Made by a program: the position numbers and the translations under genes. From Elmis aenea (Eukaryota > Arthropoda > Insecta > Coleoptera > Elmidae), in contig OX393581.1 in the NCBI GenBank assembly GCA_947652605.1, forward strand, positions 14,760,640 to 14,824,639: a stretch of DNA of 64,000 nucleotides. The letters are read 5' to 3'. This document shows positions 1 to 33,000 of this stretch, piece by piece (position 1 is the first letter of the stretch; each line of letters begins with the position of its first letter). Under the pieces are notes generated by a model, which worked only from the letters and a program-made list of their open reading frames with translations, had not been told where the DNA came from and ran no database searches.

Positions 1-850
1 GATTTCTCAGAAAATTTTGTTCTTGATAAAAGTTGGTCTAAAACTAATTTTAAGATGAAAAAAATTTAATAAAAAGTCTTAGGACACTAAACTTTGGCGA
101 TTTTTAAAATATTCGCAAGAGTAAAGGGCCCATAGTTTAAAAGATACATAAAAATATTATGGGATAAAGTTATTTAGAATCTGAAAATAAGGTTAGATTT
201 AAATTCTGACGGTCAAATTCCAATTTTTATTTTTTAAAGAATTTCAACTTTTAATAAGCCTGCAACAAATGAAAATGTAAATATGACTATATTAGAGAAT
301 TAAAAAAACTAAAATTAATGTAACATAATCTTATTTTTGGAATCTAAATAACTTTTTCCCATAATTTTTTTTTGTATATCTTAAAATAAGGGCACTTTAC
401 TCTTGCAGATAATCTCAAAAATCGCTAAAATCAAGTGTCCTATGACTTTTTATCGAATTTTTTTTATCCTAAAATAATTTTTAGACAATGAATCAACTTT
501 TTTTTTAAATTAAATTTTCTGAGAAATCGATAATAAAAAACTTTTCCATTTGTTGCAGACTTATTAAAAGTTAAAATTTCTTGAAAAATGAAAACTTGAA
601 TTTGACCGTCAAAATTTAAATTTCGTTTCATTTTAAGATTCTAAATAACTTTTTCCTATAATTTTTTTGTATCTGTTAAAATAAGGATACTTCACTCTTG
701 CAAATATTTCAAAAATCGCTAAAATCTAGTCCTATGACTTTTATTGAACTTTTTATCATCTTAAAATTGGTTTTAAACCATGCACCAACTTTTATTAGGA
801 ATATTTTTTTTTTTAAAATCAATAATAAAAATGAATTCCATTTGTCGTAA
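1..850. repeat. AT-rich foldback repeat
   Basis: The first ~540 bases read roughly as an inverted repeat: motifs near 1-130 (TTTCTCAG, a run around TAAAACTAATTTTAAGATG, then a CGATTTTT block) return in reverse complement near 410-530, and a further degenerate copy continues to about 850. The same motifs recur at about 61690-62060. No coding potential is seen. Family unknown. Bases 850-1570 hold nothing I recognise beyond AT-rich DNA and one CACCCTGTA transposon-end relic near 1355. Confidence 0.5.
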
Positions 851-1570
851 ACTTTTTGAATGACGCTGTAGACGTCTTGAGTGTTTTTATTTATATCCTA
901 TTGAATTTTACATCTAATAGGTTTTGAAATATTTGGTTTAAATACTATATGCCAATAAATGGGATGTCTAAAGTATTTGGAAAAATAAAATAACATTCAT
1001 TTATTTAGCTTATGCCTTTTTTACTGTCTGAAGAATATTTCCAGCATTAACAGTTTATAGAAGACTTATAATTACTTTTTCTTATTTCAAAAACTACCTT
1101 GATTAATACAATGTTAAAAAACTTCATTTGAAAAAGTTTCTAGCAAAAGATAATTAAATTATACATCACCTGATGGCTGATAGATAATTTCAAGAGCTTT
1201 TAAATAATATATTAGAAAAATACCACTGGGAATAAAAAATAAATTGAAAAATAAAACATATTAAAAATAAGAGAACTTGTAACCCTTTACATATGTTGTA
1301 CTTAACACCAAAACTCTATCTCTTAAATAACAGCCATAAGTTTACTCTAGGACACCCTGTATATAAAAATTTCGAATAAGTATCTTTGTGCAATTGTATG
1401 CAGATTTTTTAAGTACCTATACATAACTTTTGATAGAGATTTTTTAAATCAAGGGGATAATATATGTGTAAAGATCTGTGGGACACCTTGTACGTAAAAT
1501 AAAAGAGTCGTCTCTATCGGTGATCTTGGCAACGAAAACCCAACTTTTGTTTATCTATATACATAAAAGA

Positions 1571-1925
1571 GCTTGTTTGTTTGTGTGTTTGTTTGTTTGT
1601 TTGTTTGTTTGTTTGTTTGTTTGTTTGTTTGTTTGTTTGTTTGTTTCTTTGTTTGTTCGCTATAGAATCCTAGGTCCGTTGACCGATCGGGACCAAATTT
1701 TGCACAGTTACTATTTAGGACCCAACGGATTAAACGACGTATAAGGAACGGCCTGGAACAGCCGGGAATGGCCGGAAACGTCTGGGAACGTCCGCCGAGG
1801 GCGAGCGCAGAGCGCCAGTATTCTGTGATTGATAAAATCTGGGAACGTCCGCTGGGCGCGAGCGCGGAGCGCGAGTATGTGATTGATAAAAGAGAATTGT
1901 AATCACCCGTGCAACGCCTAGTAAA
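1571..1925 (+). mobile_element. (GTTT)n tract plus GC-rich Helitron-like 3' end
   Basis: A (GTTT)n microsatellite of about 80 bases is followed by an unusually GC-rich block holding two imperfect copies of a unit starting TCTGGGAACGTCCGC (near 1787 and 1839), each with GCGAGCGC-type palindromes and a shared GTGATTGATAAAA. The block ends ACCCGTGCAACGCCTAG followed by T. A CTAG terminus after a CCCGTGCAACGC motif is what non-autonomous Helitrons often show. I infer a Helitron-like fragment; no rep/helicase sequence is present and no 5' end is identified. Confidence 0.35.
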
Positions 1926-2009
1926 TTATAAAAATTGCTACATGAATCCTTTTTTTTTAATGCTATTTATTGAATAAAATTGTAATTATAAAATATTGTT
2001 TTTTTATAG

Positions 2010-23408
<21,399 letters not shown>

Positions 23409-23689
23409 TTTTCACATCCATTAGAGATTAGATTATCAAATGGACCAAAATCTATTTTGCTTATTTTTTTAAATAATGCTCCAAAACAATAGTTTATTTA
23501 AGTTATTGTTTTGAGTGACATTACGAAAGGAAGTTGCTCAAAAAAAAAGTAAAATTAATTTTTGGTACTTATCAAAAGTTGTATAGAAGTTGTCAAATTC
23601 GTAACTTGTATAAACAAATTTAAAAATACACCAAAGTTTGAACACTGTTTTTTTGTCATCCACCTACCAAAGTATAGTATGTAATAGTA

Positions 23690-23855
23690 CATGGACATAC
23701 GCAGAAAATTATCCAGGGGGGAGCAAAGCTTGCAAAGGAATGCATAAAATATTAACAAACTTTTAACACGACCCTCTTTCATTTGGTCATTAATGGAGTA
23801 CTCGATTCCAGGGAGGGGCAAGTGCTCCGTTTGCCCTCCCCTGTGGACGCCCATG
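23690..23855. mobile_element. hAT MITE with exact 8-bp target duplication
   Basis: Starts CATGGACATACGCAG and ends GTGGACGCCCATG, imperfect inverted ends. The flanks are identical 8-mers TAATAGTA (23682-23689 and 23856-23863). It lies 280 bases downstream of the TRPL stop, possibly within the 3' untranslated region. Confidence 0.75.
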
Positions 23856-24539
23856 TAATAGTATATTAACGAAGTAGTAAAAAAAATGTGTGATACGTAA
23901 TAACAAGTAATTTATTTCCAATTATAACTGTTAAGGAATTTTATTTGAACACATTTTATTTATAGCTTAAATAATTATTATTACCTCTTAAATAATCTAA
24001 ATAAGGAAATTTTTCAAGTAAACATTAAGAAATCCCCAAATGCATTACATAAATTCCAAAAACTGGCACACTCTACGACCTCTAGTGTATGAACATCAAA
24101 CTAACACAAATTTATACAACCGACCAGCTTAGTTTTCAACGATTCAAGAATGCGATTTTTGGATTAAGTACCATATGCGCAATGTAAACGCGCGTTAATT
24201 TTACTTGACAGCTGGGCATCCAACTATACTGGACGATTGGCTATAAATCAAATCAAATGAAAATACCACCGCCCACAAATGTCACCGATGATAATACAGT
24301 TTTGCGAGGATTTTTTTATGTAATAACGTTAAATGAGCTTGAGATGTAAAAATATTGAAGTGAGGCATGCAGCAGATATGTACCTACCTGACTGTGGACA
24401 GAAATTGGCCATAAATTAGGGTTAATTAGTTAAAAAATTACTTTTAACGAGTTAGTACATGCGATACCTTTAAACTAAAATTCTTTAAATACTCGAGAAC
24501 TTCGTAAAGGACATGTTACAATCTTCGTTCCCGGGTTTT

Positions 24540-24610
24540 GAACCGCGTCTTCTTGATTTGTGTGACGTTTCGACCATTCTATGTTGGTCTTTATCAAACG
24601 ACTGAGTATT
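24540..24610 (-). mobile_element. Penelope tail relic with hammerhead-like motif
   Basis: On the - strand this reads CGTTTGATAAAGACC, a loop, GGTCGAAACGTC, then AAGAAGACGCGGTTC and AAACCCGG. The last part matches the tail after the Penelope endonuclease at 8310-8350. It has stem II GACC/GGTC, GAAAC and GTC, with the CTGATGA box represented by TTGATAA. No coding sequence accompanies it. Confidence 0.55.
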
Positions 24611-24821
24611 TCAGGGATATACCAGGTAAAACATTCTTTTACTTACAAATGTTCTGCTTTGTTTGATTAAGTAAAATATGTTTACATAAAAACTTTATTT
24701 TTTTACAAATCGTATTTGTATTTACTATGTAGCAAAAATAAATTATTTGTGTGGAATCCGCTTGAAAAAGCCTAAATATACTTTTACACTTAATACATTT
24801 ATTGACAACAGGCGCCTACTT

Positions 24822-25157
24822 AAATACAAAACGCAACCCACTTAGCAGGTTGCGCCTAAATAGGTATGCAATGTGCTTAACAAAGCGCCTACTTTCGGCA
24901 TTTTCAAGCAACCTGCGTAGAAACGACGTGAAATTAATTGCATATCCATGTAGGCGTAATGTAGAGTACGCAACCCACTAAACGTTGCGCCTATTGATAG
25001 GCAACCACGACACAAAACGCCTACATAGTCATGCAACTAATTTGACATAACAGTTACGCAGGCTGTCTAAAAATTACAAAGGTAGGCGTTTTGTTCAGCA
25101 CACTGCATACCTATGTAGGCGCAACGTGTTAAGTGGGTTGCGTTCTGTAATTATGAA
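24822..25157. repeat. Palindromic MITE with GCAACCCACTTA ends
   Basis: The left part AAACGCAACCCACTTAGCAG returns inverted as TAAGTGGGTTGCGTTC at the right end. Short boxes (GTAGGCG, TGCATACCTA, GCAACCCACT) recur inside in both orientations. It is GC-richer than its surroundings and non-coding. Family unknown. Confidence 0.55.
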
Positions 25158-25204
25158 TTACAATAAAAACTGAACAATATTGTTCTTATGACAAACAAAA
25201 TTAA

Positions 25205-25930
25205 TTTCTGCAGTATACAGTACCAAGGTAATTGAAAACTTCAATAAAAATTAAAATAAATTGGGTTAAGATTAAGTTACTAAAGATTTGGTTTTGGACC
25301 AGAATTGTCAAAACCTATTATTAGTAAAAATCCAATAAAAATTAAACAATGCAATATTTATGTCTCAAATATGGATTTATAAAGTATATTGCACTAACTC
25401 AATCGAAAAAGGAAATAAAAATCAAACCATATCTGGTAACGATTAAATTATTAACAATGTTGTTTTAGACCAGAACTGTCAAAACACACTTTATTAGTAA
25501 AAATCCAATAAAAATGAAACGATGGAATATTTGTGTCTTAAATATGATTTTATAAAGTACACTGCACTAACTCAATTGAAAAAAGAAATAAAAATTAAAA
25601 TAGATCTAGTAACGATTAAGTTATTAAAAATTTTGTTTTGGATCAGAGCTGTCGAAACCTCTTATCTATGGTTGAAACACGTTTCAGTAAAAATCTAATA
25701 ACAATTAAATGATACAGTTTTATGTGTCTAATATGAATTTATGAAGTATATTGTATCAAGTTAATTTGTAACTTGCCTAAAATTGAAAATATTGATGGTT
25801 ACGAATAAGTTGTTAAGAAATATGAATTTCTGAAGTATATTATACTAAGTCAATCGAGAACTTAAATAAAATTTAAAATATTTAAGATAAAGAATAAGTT
25901 ATTAAGAAATTTGTTTTAGACCATTAAATA
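25205..25930. repeat. Degenerate tandem repeat, period about 175-190 bp
   Basis: A block of the form GTCAAAACC, AGTAAAAATCCAATAAAAAT, AATATTTRTGTC, TATAAAGTATATTGCACTAA, CTCAATYGAAAA recurs; the AGTAAAAATC box is at about 25323, 25496 and 25686, with more degenerate copies further right. Non-coding. The rest of the interval to 26590 is AT-rich with nothing recognised. Confidence 0.6.
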
Positions 25931-26591
25931 TTTCAGTAGAGAGTAATTGTTCACAAAAAAAATAAGTTCTCTTTTTACACTTTCAACTTCTGGCAACCCT
26001 ATCTAAGGAATACATATCTACATCCAAATGGTTTAAAAATATTTTAACAGCTCTTTATAGTTTTAAAAATTTCTGAAATGTGTAGGTTTGCACATTTTTT
26101 TGACAAACCTTTCAAAATTTTCCAATTAACTTTATAATTGTGAAGAATACATATCAACCACAGAACAATATCTACCTTCTATTTGTTCAGACTCATCATA
26201 ATTTTCTTTTACAGCAGTTTAAAATTATTAAATTATTTTCAAGTGTATACTTACTCTATTTTGACTTAACATTTGTTTTGAGCAAAAATTCAAGTTTTCC
26301 AAACGTCAAAAATACAATTATGTATATGGTTTGCTGTGAACTTTCAAGTTTTCTTAAAAGTGTGCCACGACATTGAAAAGGTTGAAAAACACTGCTCCAT
26401 GCTTAAAAAAGTTAAAATCTTGAAACAATTTGATTCTATAAATGATAACAACTTATTTCAAAAACGAATCTTCGCTGTTACCCGATTAATGAGTCAATTT
26501 ATTGTTTACGATACTATTATTATCAGACAAAATTAACACCACTTTTTCTTGCAGTATCACTTCAAAGTAAAAACTCAATTTAAACAAAATA

Positions 26592-26597
26592 TTTATT
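26592..26597 (-). terminator. Candidate Gemin5 polyadenylation signal
   Basis: AATAAA on the - strand, about 500 bases past the Gemin5 stop, in AT-rich non-coding DNA. It is the clearest hexamer on that strand, but not proven to be used. Confidence 0.4.
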
Positions 26598-27097
26598 CCA
26601 TAAAAAACTAAACAAACAATTCTTTACACAACTATGAAAAACAAAATTAAAATAACTTTTTATCCTAAAATTATGATTAACAAGTTTTAGTACATGTAAT
26701 AATTTACATTACATTAAATACTTAAAACATAAACTTTCATTCTCATTAAATAAAAAAACAAGTTTCACTAAGAGTCCAACAGAAAATTCATTTAATACCG
26801 ACTTCAGAAAGGTACTCAAAATTTCATAAGGGCACTTAAATTAAAAATAAAACTATGTAAAAAAAATTAAACTGTTAAATTGTTAAGCAGCTAAGAGAAA
26901 CATAAACTTATTGCTAAGAATTTAAACATAATTAATAATTAAGTCGAGAAATATCACAAATAAAAAAGAATTTTCTTTTTTAATAAAACGTTAATACGCA
27001 ACAAAATAAATAAAATAAAAAATGTATTACTATAATACGTTGAAACCCAGTCAATTATATTACGTATTAATATATTTTATATCATTTAATACCGGTT

Positions 27098-30000
27098 TTA
27101 AATTGAAATGTTTAGATTTATTGGTTCTACGCTCTCCACCAGCTCCACTTGGTTTTCAACTTCAGGTGATGTGGCTGGACTGTTGTTGCCATTCTGAACT
27201 AAAGAGTCACTCATTAAAATTTCTTTGTCGACAATGCTAACACCTTGAGATTCTTCAACTATCTGACCATCGTCGATAGAATTACCGTTCTGTATATGAC
27301 AGTGTATTAATCTTTTAATACTTAGTTCTAATTCTATTCTAGAGGGCAGTGGTTTATCCTCAGGTTTCGTTTCGGCCGATTTCAAAGAATTAAGACGAAA
27401 CACGAGGCCATTGTACAAGTCTTTATTTTGGCACTTCTCGGCTAGATCCGTGGCAAACATTAACGTTTCACGATCATTGCGACGAGCTAATACTTTTGCA
27501 GCTTCCTCGATCTCCCCAAGTTTTATGTAACTGAAAAAAATTTAATATTTATACCGGGCGTCCCACCACCTGCATGAAACCTAATGCCTAAATTAATTAT
27601 TATTAGCAGAATTAATTGGGAAAAGGTGTATTGAATGGTCCAAATTCGATGGGTTTACATGGATCACTCCCTTACTATTTAAAATAGAGAATAGGTTTAA
27701 CTACCAAAAACATGCAGTTTTTCAAAACAAATGCAGATCTATAAACAAAAAATGTTTACCATATTTTGTCATTTTAATAATGCGTTATACAGGGTGACAA
27801 CAATCTACATGTGTTGTATGCATAACTTTTGTTATTATAAGAGTTACATAGTTGGTTAAATTAGCAAAGTTGGACAGCATTCCAAGACGAATTTAATACC
27901 ATTTTGACATTTGACCTACAATTTCAACTTTTCTAAATACTTTGAAAAAACTAAAAGCAAACGATTTTATCAACAGTAAATATTTCCATAGCCACCTACA
28001 TCTAAATCAATATGTGAAATGATTCCTGTAGATACAGGGTGTCCCACAAGGTATACCTTCGCTAATTTTTGCTTAAATCGAATGTTTAGGACCTAAATAA
28101 AACGTTTTTACCAATTATAATTTTTTTGATGTGTCCCTTCATATACAGGGTGTCCCAAATATAGTGACCAGCACAGAGTTGGTTAAATGGGTCAAAAATG
28201 ATCTGATTTAAGCGTGAATACTCTATGGAAAAAAAATTTAAAGAAATTCTACTTTTTGCGCTATTGATAAAAAACAAATTTGAAATTTGTCAACAAATTT
28301 TATCTATCTTCATTTGTTTTTGTTATTTAAGAAATAAGAAAGTTGATGTTAGAAAAACAAAAACAAATGCAGATAGGTAAAATTGTTGACAAATTTCAAA
28401 TCTACGCAAAAAAGTGCCCTAATAATGTCGAATAATATTTTGAGTGTGATTACAAATAAGCAAGTTATAAGCAAAAATTAAAAACCTGAAGTGTTTTGTT
28501 TTTTATCAATAGTGCAAAAACTAGAAATTTTTTGCAAGTTTTTATTTCATAGAACAGTTGCTCTTAAATTATAGATCATTTTGACCCATTAAACCAACTC
28601 TGTATCTCTTACCGTTTACGAGATTCCCATGCTGTTTGCTATATTTGGGATACCCTGTATATAAAGGGACACATGAAAAAATTATTATCGGTAAAAACGT
28701 TTTATTTAGGTCCCAACCTTTCGATTTACGCAAAAATTAAGGGGCTTACCTTGTGGGACACCCTGTATTTTTACAAAGAAGTAGAAAAAATAACTGAAAA
28801 GTCATGGCACACTTGATTTTTGAGATATGTCACTTTTTTTCAATGGCACCATAATTGGCTATGGGTTCATTAAAAAAAACAAACTATTAATTGTTTTGAA
28901 GATTTTTTAACCTTTTCAGACTGAATTAATTTTGAGGCTTAAAAAAATTATTCTGACTTGTGAGCACGGTCCACTACACAGGTTGGGAAACTCCCATATA
29001 AAAACGACTGAGGTCGGTAATTAGTTCCGTAAATTATCCTACAGATGGCGATAAGTCTAAGAACCGTACGCCATAGATTATCGCTAGATGGCAATAAGTT
29101 TAAGAACCGGTTCGTGTACAAGATTTTGACATAGTCAGCGAGATATATAATGGCTGTATTACACTATACAATTTCTTGTTCAAAAAATGTTATACTAGAT
29201 TGTACAGCTGTTGCCAAGTTACAACACGTCTTATGTCGTTAACTGACACTTCGCGTATGTCAATTTACGACATTGTAACTTGGCAACAGCTGTACAATCT
29301 AGTATAAAATTTCTTGGACAAGATATTGTATAGTGTAATACAGCTTTAAGTTTTCGCTTAAAAAAATTTCAAAATTTGAATTTCAACCGAATTTTTAAGT
29401 CAGCTTTGTTCAAAATAAGAACCCACCTAATGCAAGCACAGGTTCTTGGACTTATCGCCATCTAACGGATATTTATGGCGAAAAGTTCCAGATTTTTTGA
29501 CAGGCTTCCTAACCTGTGTGGTAGACCGTGCTTGTGAGTATGGGTCAATCTAAACAGATGAATCTTCCTTAGGTGTAAACACATTTTACTGTGGTTACCT
29601 TTGTTAATAACAATCATAATCTCAATAGCAACAATGGTAATCACAGTAAAATGTGTTTACACCTAAGGAAGATTCATCTGTTTAGATTGACCCATATTAT
29701 TTAGGTTATAAATAACGTAATTCATATTTTTTAAATTTGTTAAATTTTCATTTTCCTGGATTTTCCACATGTCTATTGTGATTTTAAAAAATTACGGCGA
29801 TTTTTCTTAAGAACATTTTTTCATAATTAACAAAAATCCGTAGCTTAAACAAAAAAACTCAAAATAATTCAAATTAACACACATCACTCAACTGACATCT
29901 CGTAACTAAAACGAAATGCAACCATAATGCGTCTTAGTTTGGATAAATGGCGCCCAAATCGTTTAAAGTCTATAATACAGTATTCCTTCCACCTTTTATT

Positions 30001-33000
30001 AAAAACTCATGTGAAACAGAAATATACTACAAAGTTATTTACAAAATGCATATGAATTGTGTGTCCATTGTAATGGACACCAGGTCTGAAGAGATTAATA
30101 GAACAGTTGCTCTTAATTCAGAGATCATTTTAACCCATTTAACCAACTCTGTATCTCTTACCGTTTACGAGATCCCCATGCTGTTCAAGTTAACTGGGAC
30201 ACCCTGTATATTAGAAGAAAAAGGAGTCAGCTGGAGAGATGTGCCACAGTTAGCAAGGATAGAAAAAGATAATCAAGAACTAGGAAAAATACCTCGAAAC
30301 AGAAAGATACAAGAGAACCCGATTAAGAAGTTGTGGTAAAAATATTTAATTAAATATATAATTTGCCTCAAAAACTGCATATTCTGGAAACCTAATCATT
30401 TTCTCTATGTTTAATAATAAGTGATACTATTGTAATCCTATCAAATTTGGACCAGCCGGTACTGTGAAGATTCCAAATTACTATATTTTGTTTAAAGTCA
30501 CTCACCATTGAGCTGCAACCTCGAAAGTACCACAAATGGTACTTTGTACGGCCCATTTTCGATAAATCTCATTGAATATTTCATCGGACGGAAGCAGGCG
30601 ACATCGGGCAATAGCCAATGCCTCACGAAAGAACATCGTATCACACAGATGATTGATAGCATTGTCAACCTTATGACATGCCAAATAGTAGGAAGCTATT
30701 TCTAATGGGTCGCTATCGGGCTTGTCCAAAAGCTGCCTGACGTATGCTTCACATGCTTCTTGCCACAACCTGTTGGTAAAACGAAACATAAAGGAAATCC
30801 TCTGAAACAAATTGCTTTTACTTACAGTGGAGAAACCATTGGGGCCATATTTAATAACCAAGAATTAACATTTCCGTTGTCGATGGCTTCTCTTATGACA
30901 TTCGAAATATCTCCTTTCCACAAAGCCATGTGCTGATAACAAACGTATCTGCCTTTTTGTTTATGCGATGTTTCTATTAATAAAAAATTAATCAAAACCA
31001 ATATTGTTAATGTAACACTACACATAAAATCTAATTCACTCACGTTCGGCTTGTAATAACTTCTGCATGTCGTAATGGTCTCCAAACAACTGCAAAACGT
31101 CGGCCTCTTCCTCTTTGTCCTCTGTTTCGCCCGATTCGTGTTTGCGTAATAATCGTTTGCAAGTATTTATGAGCGAGTCTGATGAATCTCCTCCTTTTAT
31201 AATTCGTCTAAACATAGTGCTACGAACGACTTTCTTGGGCTTTTCTTCCTTAGCCGGCTTTGACTTGTCTTCCTTTCCTATGTTTATCATTTTCTGGTGT
31301 TCCCTTTTAATCACACAAGGATCTGTAACACAAAGTGCACATAATAAAACGTTCCACAAACTAGTTCGATTCGATAACTGCTGGAACCGCCGACTAACCG
31401 TCCGGTGAACTATCGGAGACTGTGCTGAAACACGATATTGATACTGCACAGAATCCTGATAGTCCATCAGATTGTAAAGGGTGGGAAAATTTCGATGTTT
31501 TATGACCATATCTCGCTTGTTTATGAAAATAAACAAAAATAATGTTGACGTTCTACAGGGACTTTTTTGATAAGAATGCAGTGGCGTAAACAATTTTTCA
31601 AAAAAAAATCTAAATTCGAGTTGTGACGTAAGTTGTATTTTTTTAAATGGAACCCATAGTTGGCTATGACTTATTTAAATTCCTTATCCTTTGTCATTCT
31701 AAATACAGGCTGTCCCAGTTAACTTGAACAGCATGGGGATCTCGTAAACGGTGAGATACAGAGCTGGTGAAATGGGTGAAAATGACCTATGTTTTAAGAG
31801 CAACTATTCCATGAAAAAATCTTGAAAAAAAATTTAGTTTTTGCGCTATTCGTAAAAAACAAAAAAAAATACGTTTTCGATTTTTGCTTGTAACTTGCTT
31901 GTTTAAAACCATACCCAAAATATTTTTCAACATTATTAGGACACTTTTTTGCGTAGAATTGAAATTTGTTATTAAATTTTACCTATCTTCATTTGTTTTT
32001 GTTATTTTAACATCAACTTTCTTATTTTAAATACGGGTCGTAGTTGGCTATGACACCATTAAAAAGAGATTTTTTCTCTCGTTTCATTGATGTATGGTAG
32101 AGGTGGGCGATATCGAAAGTAACATGCTTAGAAAAATATTGTAATCTACAAAGTGCAGATCTCAAATTTGCATTGCCCATCGAGAGTGGGCTACACTTTG
32201 AACGCATGTTATAATTTAGATTCAATAGTAATAGTAATTGAAAAATCATAAATTATCTAATTTGAAAAATACCTAAAATTATTTAGGTTTTTGTGTTTAA
32301 TTAAGTACAGCTAGTTTATTTATGTGCTGTTTTGTTTTGTTTTCCAATGACCACTTTGATTAAACTTAACAAACACGATAATATTGCTACAACTTGCTTA
32401 TTTTTAAAAATAAACCTAACAACCCATACATCAATGAAACGAGAAAAAAAATCTCTTTTTAATGATGTCATAGCCAACTACGACCCGTATTTAAAATAAG
32501 AAAGTTGATGTTAAAATAACAAAAACAAATGAAGATGGGTAAAATTTAATAACAAATTTTAATTCTACGCAAAAAAGTGTCCTAATAATGTCGAAAAATA
32601 TTTTGGGTATGATTTTAAATAAGCAAGTTACAAGCAAAAATCGAAAACGTCCTTTTTTTGTTTTTTACGAATAGCGCAAAAACTGTAAATTTTTTTAAAG
32701 TTTTTTTTTCATGGAATAGTTGCTCTTAAATCAGATCATTCTCACCTATTTAACCAACTCTGTATCTCTTACCGTTTACGAGATCCCCATGCTGTTCACG
32801 TTAACTGGGACACCCTGTATATAAGGGTTGATATATTTATTTTCAATAATATGCAAGTTATGAAGGTTTTTTAGTTTTTTTTATTTAAGAAAATCATAGT
32901 AGGCTGTGAAAACAAAAACAAAACAGTGTAAAACCTTTTAAAACTCATTTGGTACAAGTTACGGAGGTTTTGTAATTTGTTGTTGTGATAAAGATTATAA

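Noticed and set aside
1478..1744. 88-codon open frame with a run of Cys-Leu-Phe-Val repeats
   Set aside because: It is the (GTTT)n microsatellite read as codons; no protein family and no splice context.
29947..30339. 130-codon open frame
   Set aside because: Chimera of intron sequence, a foldback end and a LINE tail; open by chance.
31045..31593. Treating the whole 185-codon - strand frame as Gemin5 exon
   Set aside because: A good acceptor at 31323 joins in phase with the preceding exon; upstream codons run into the FB5 arm.
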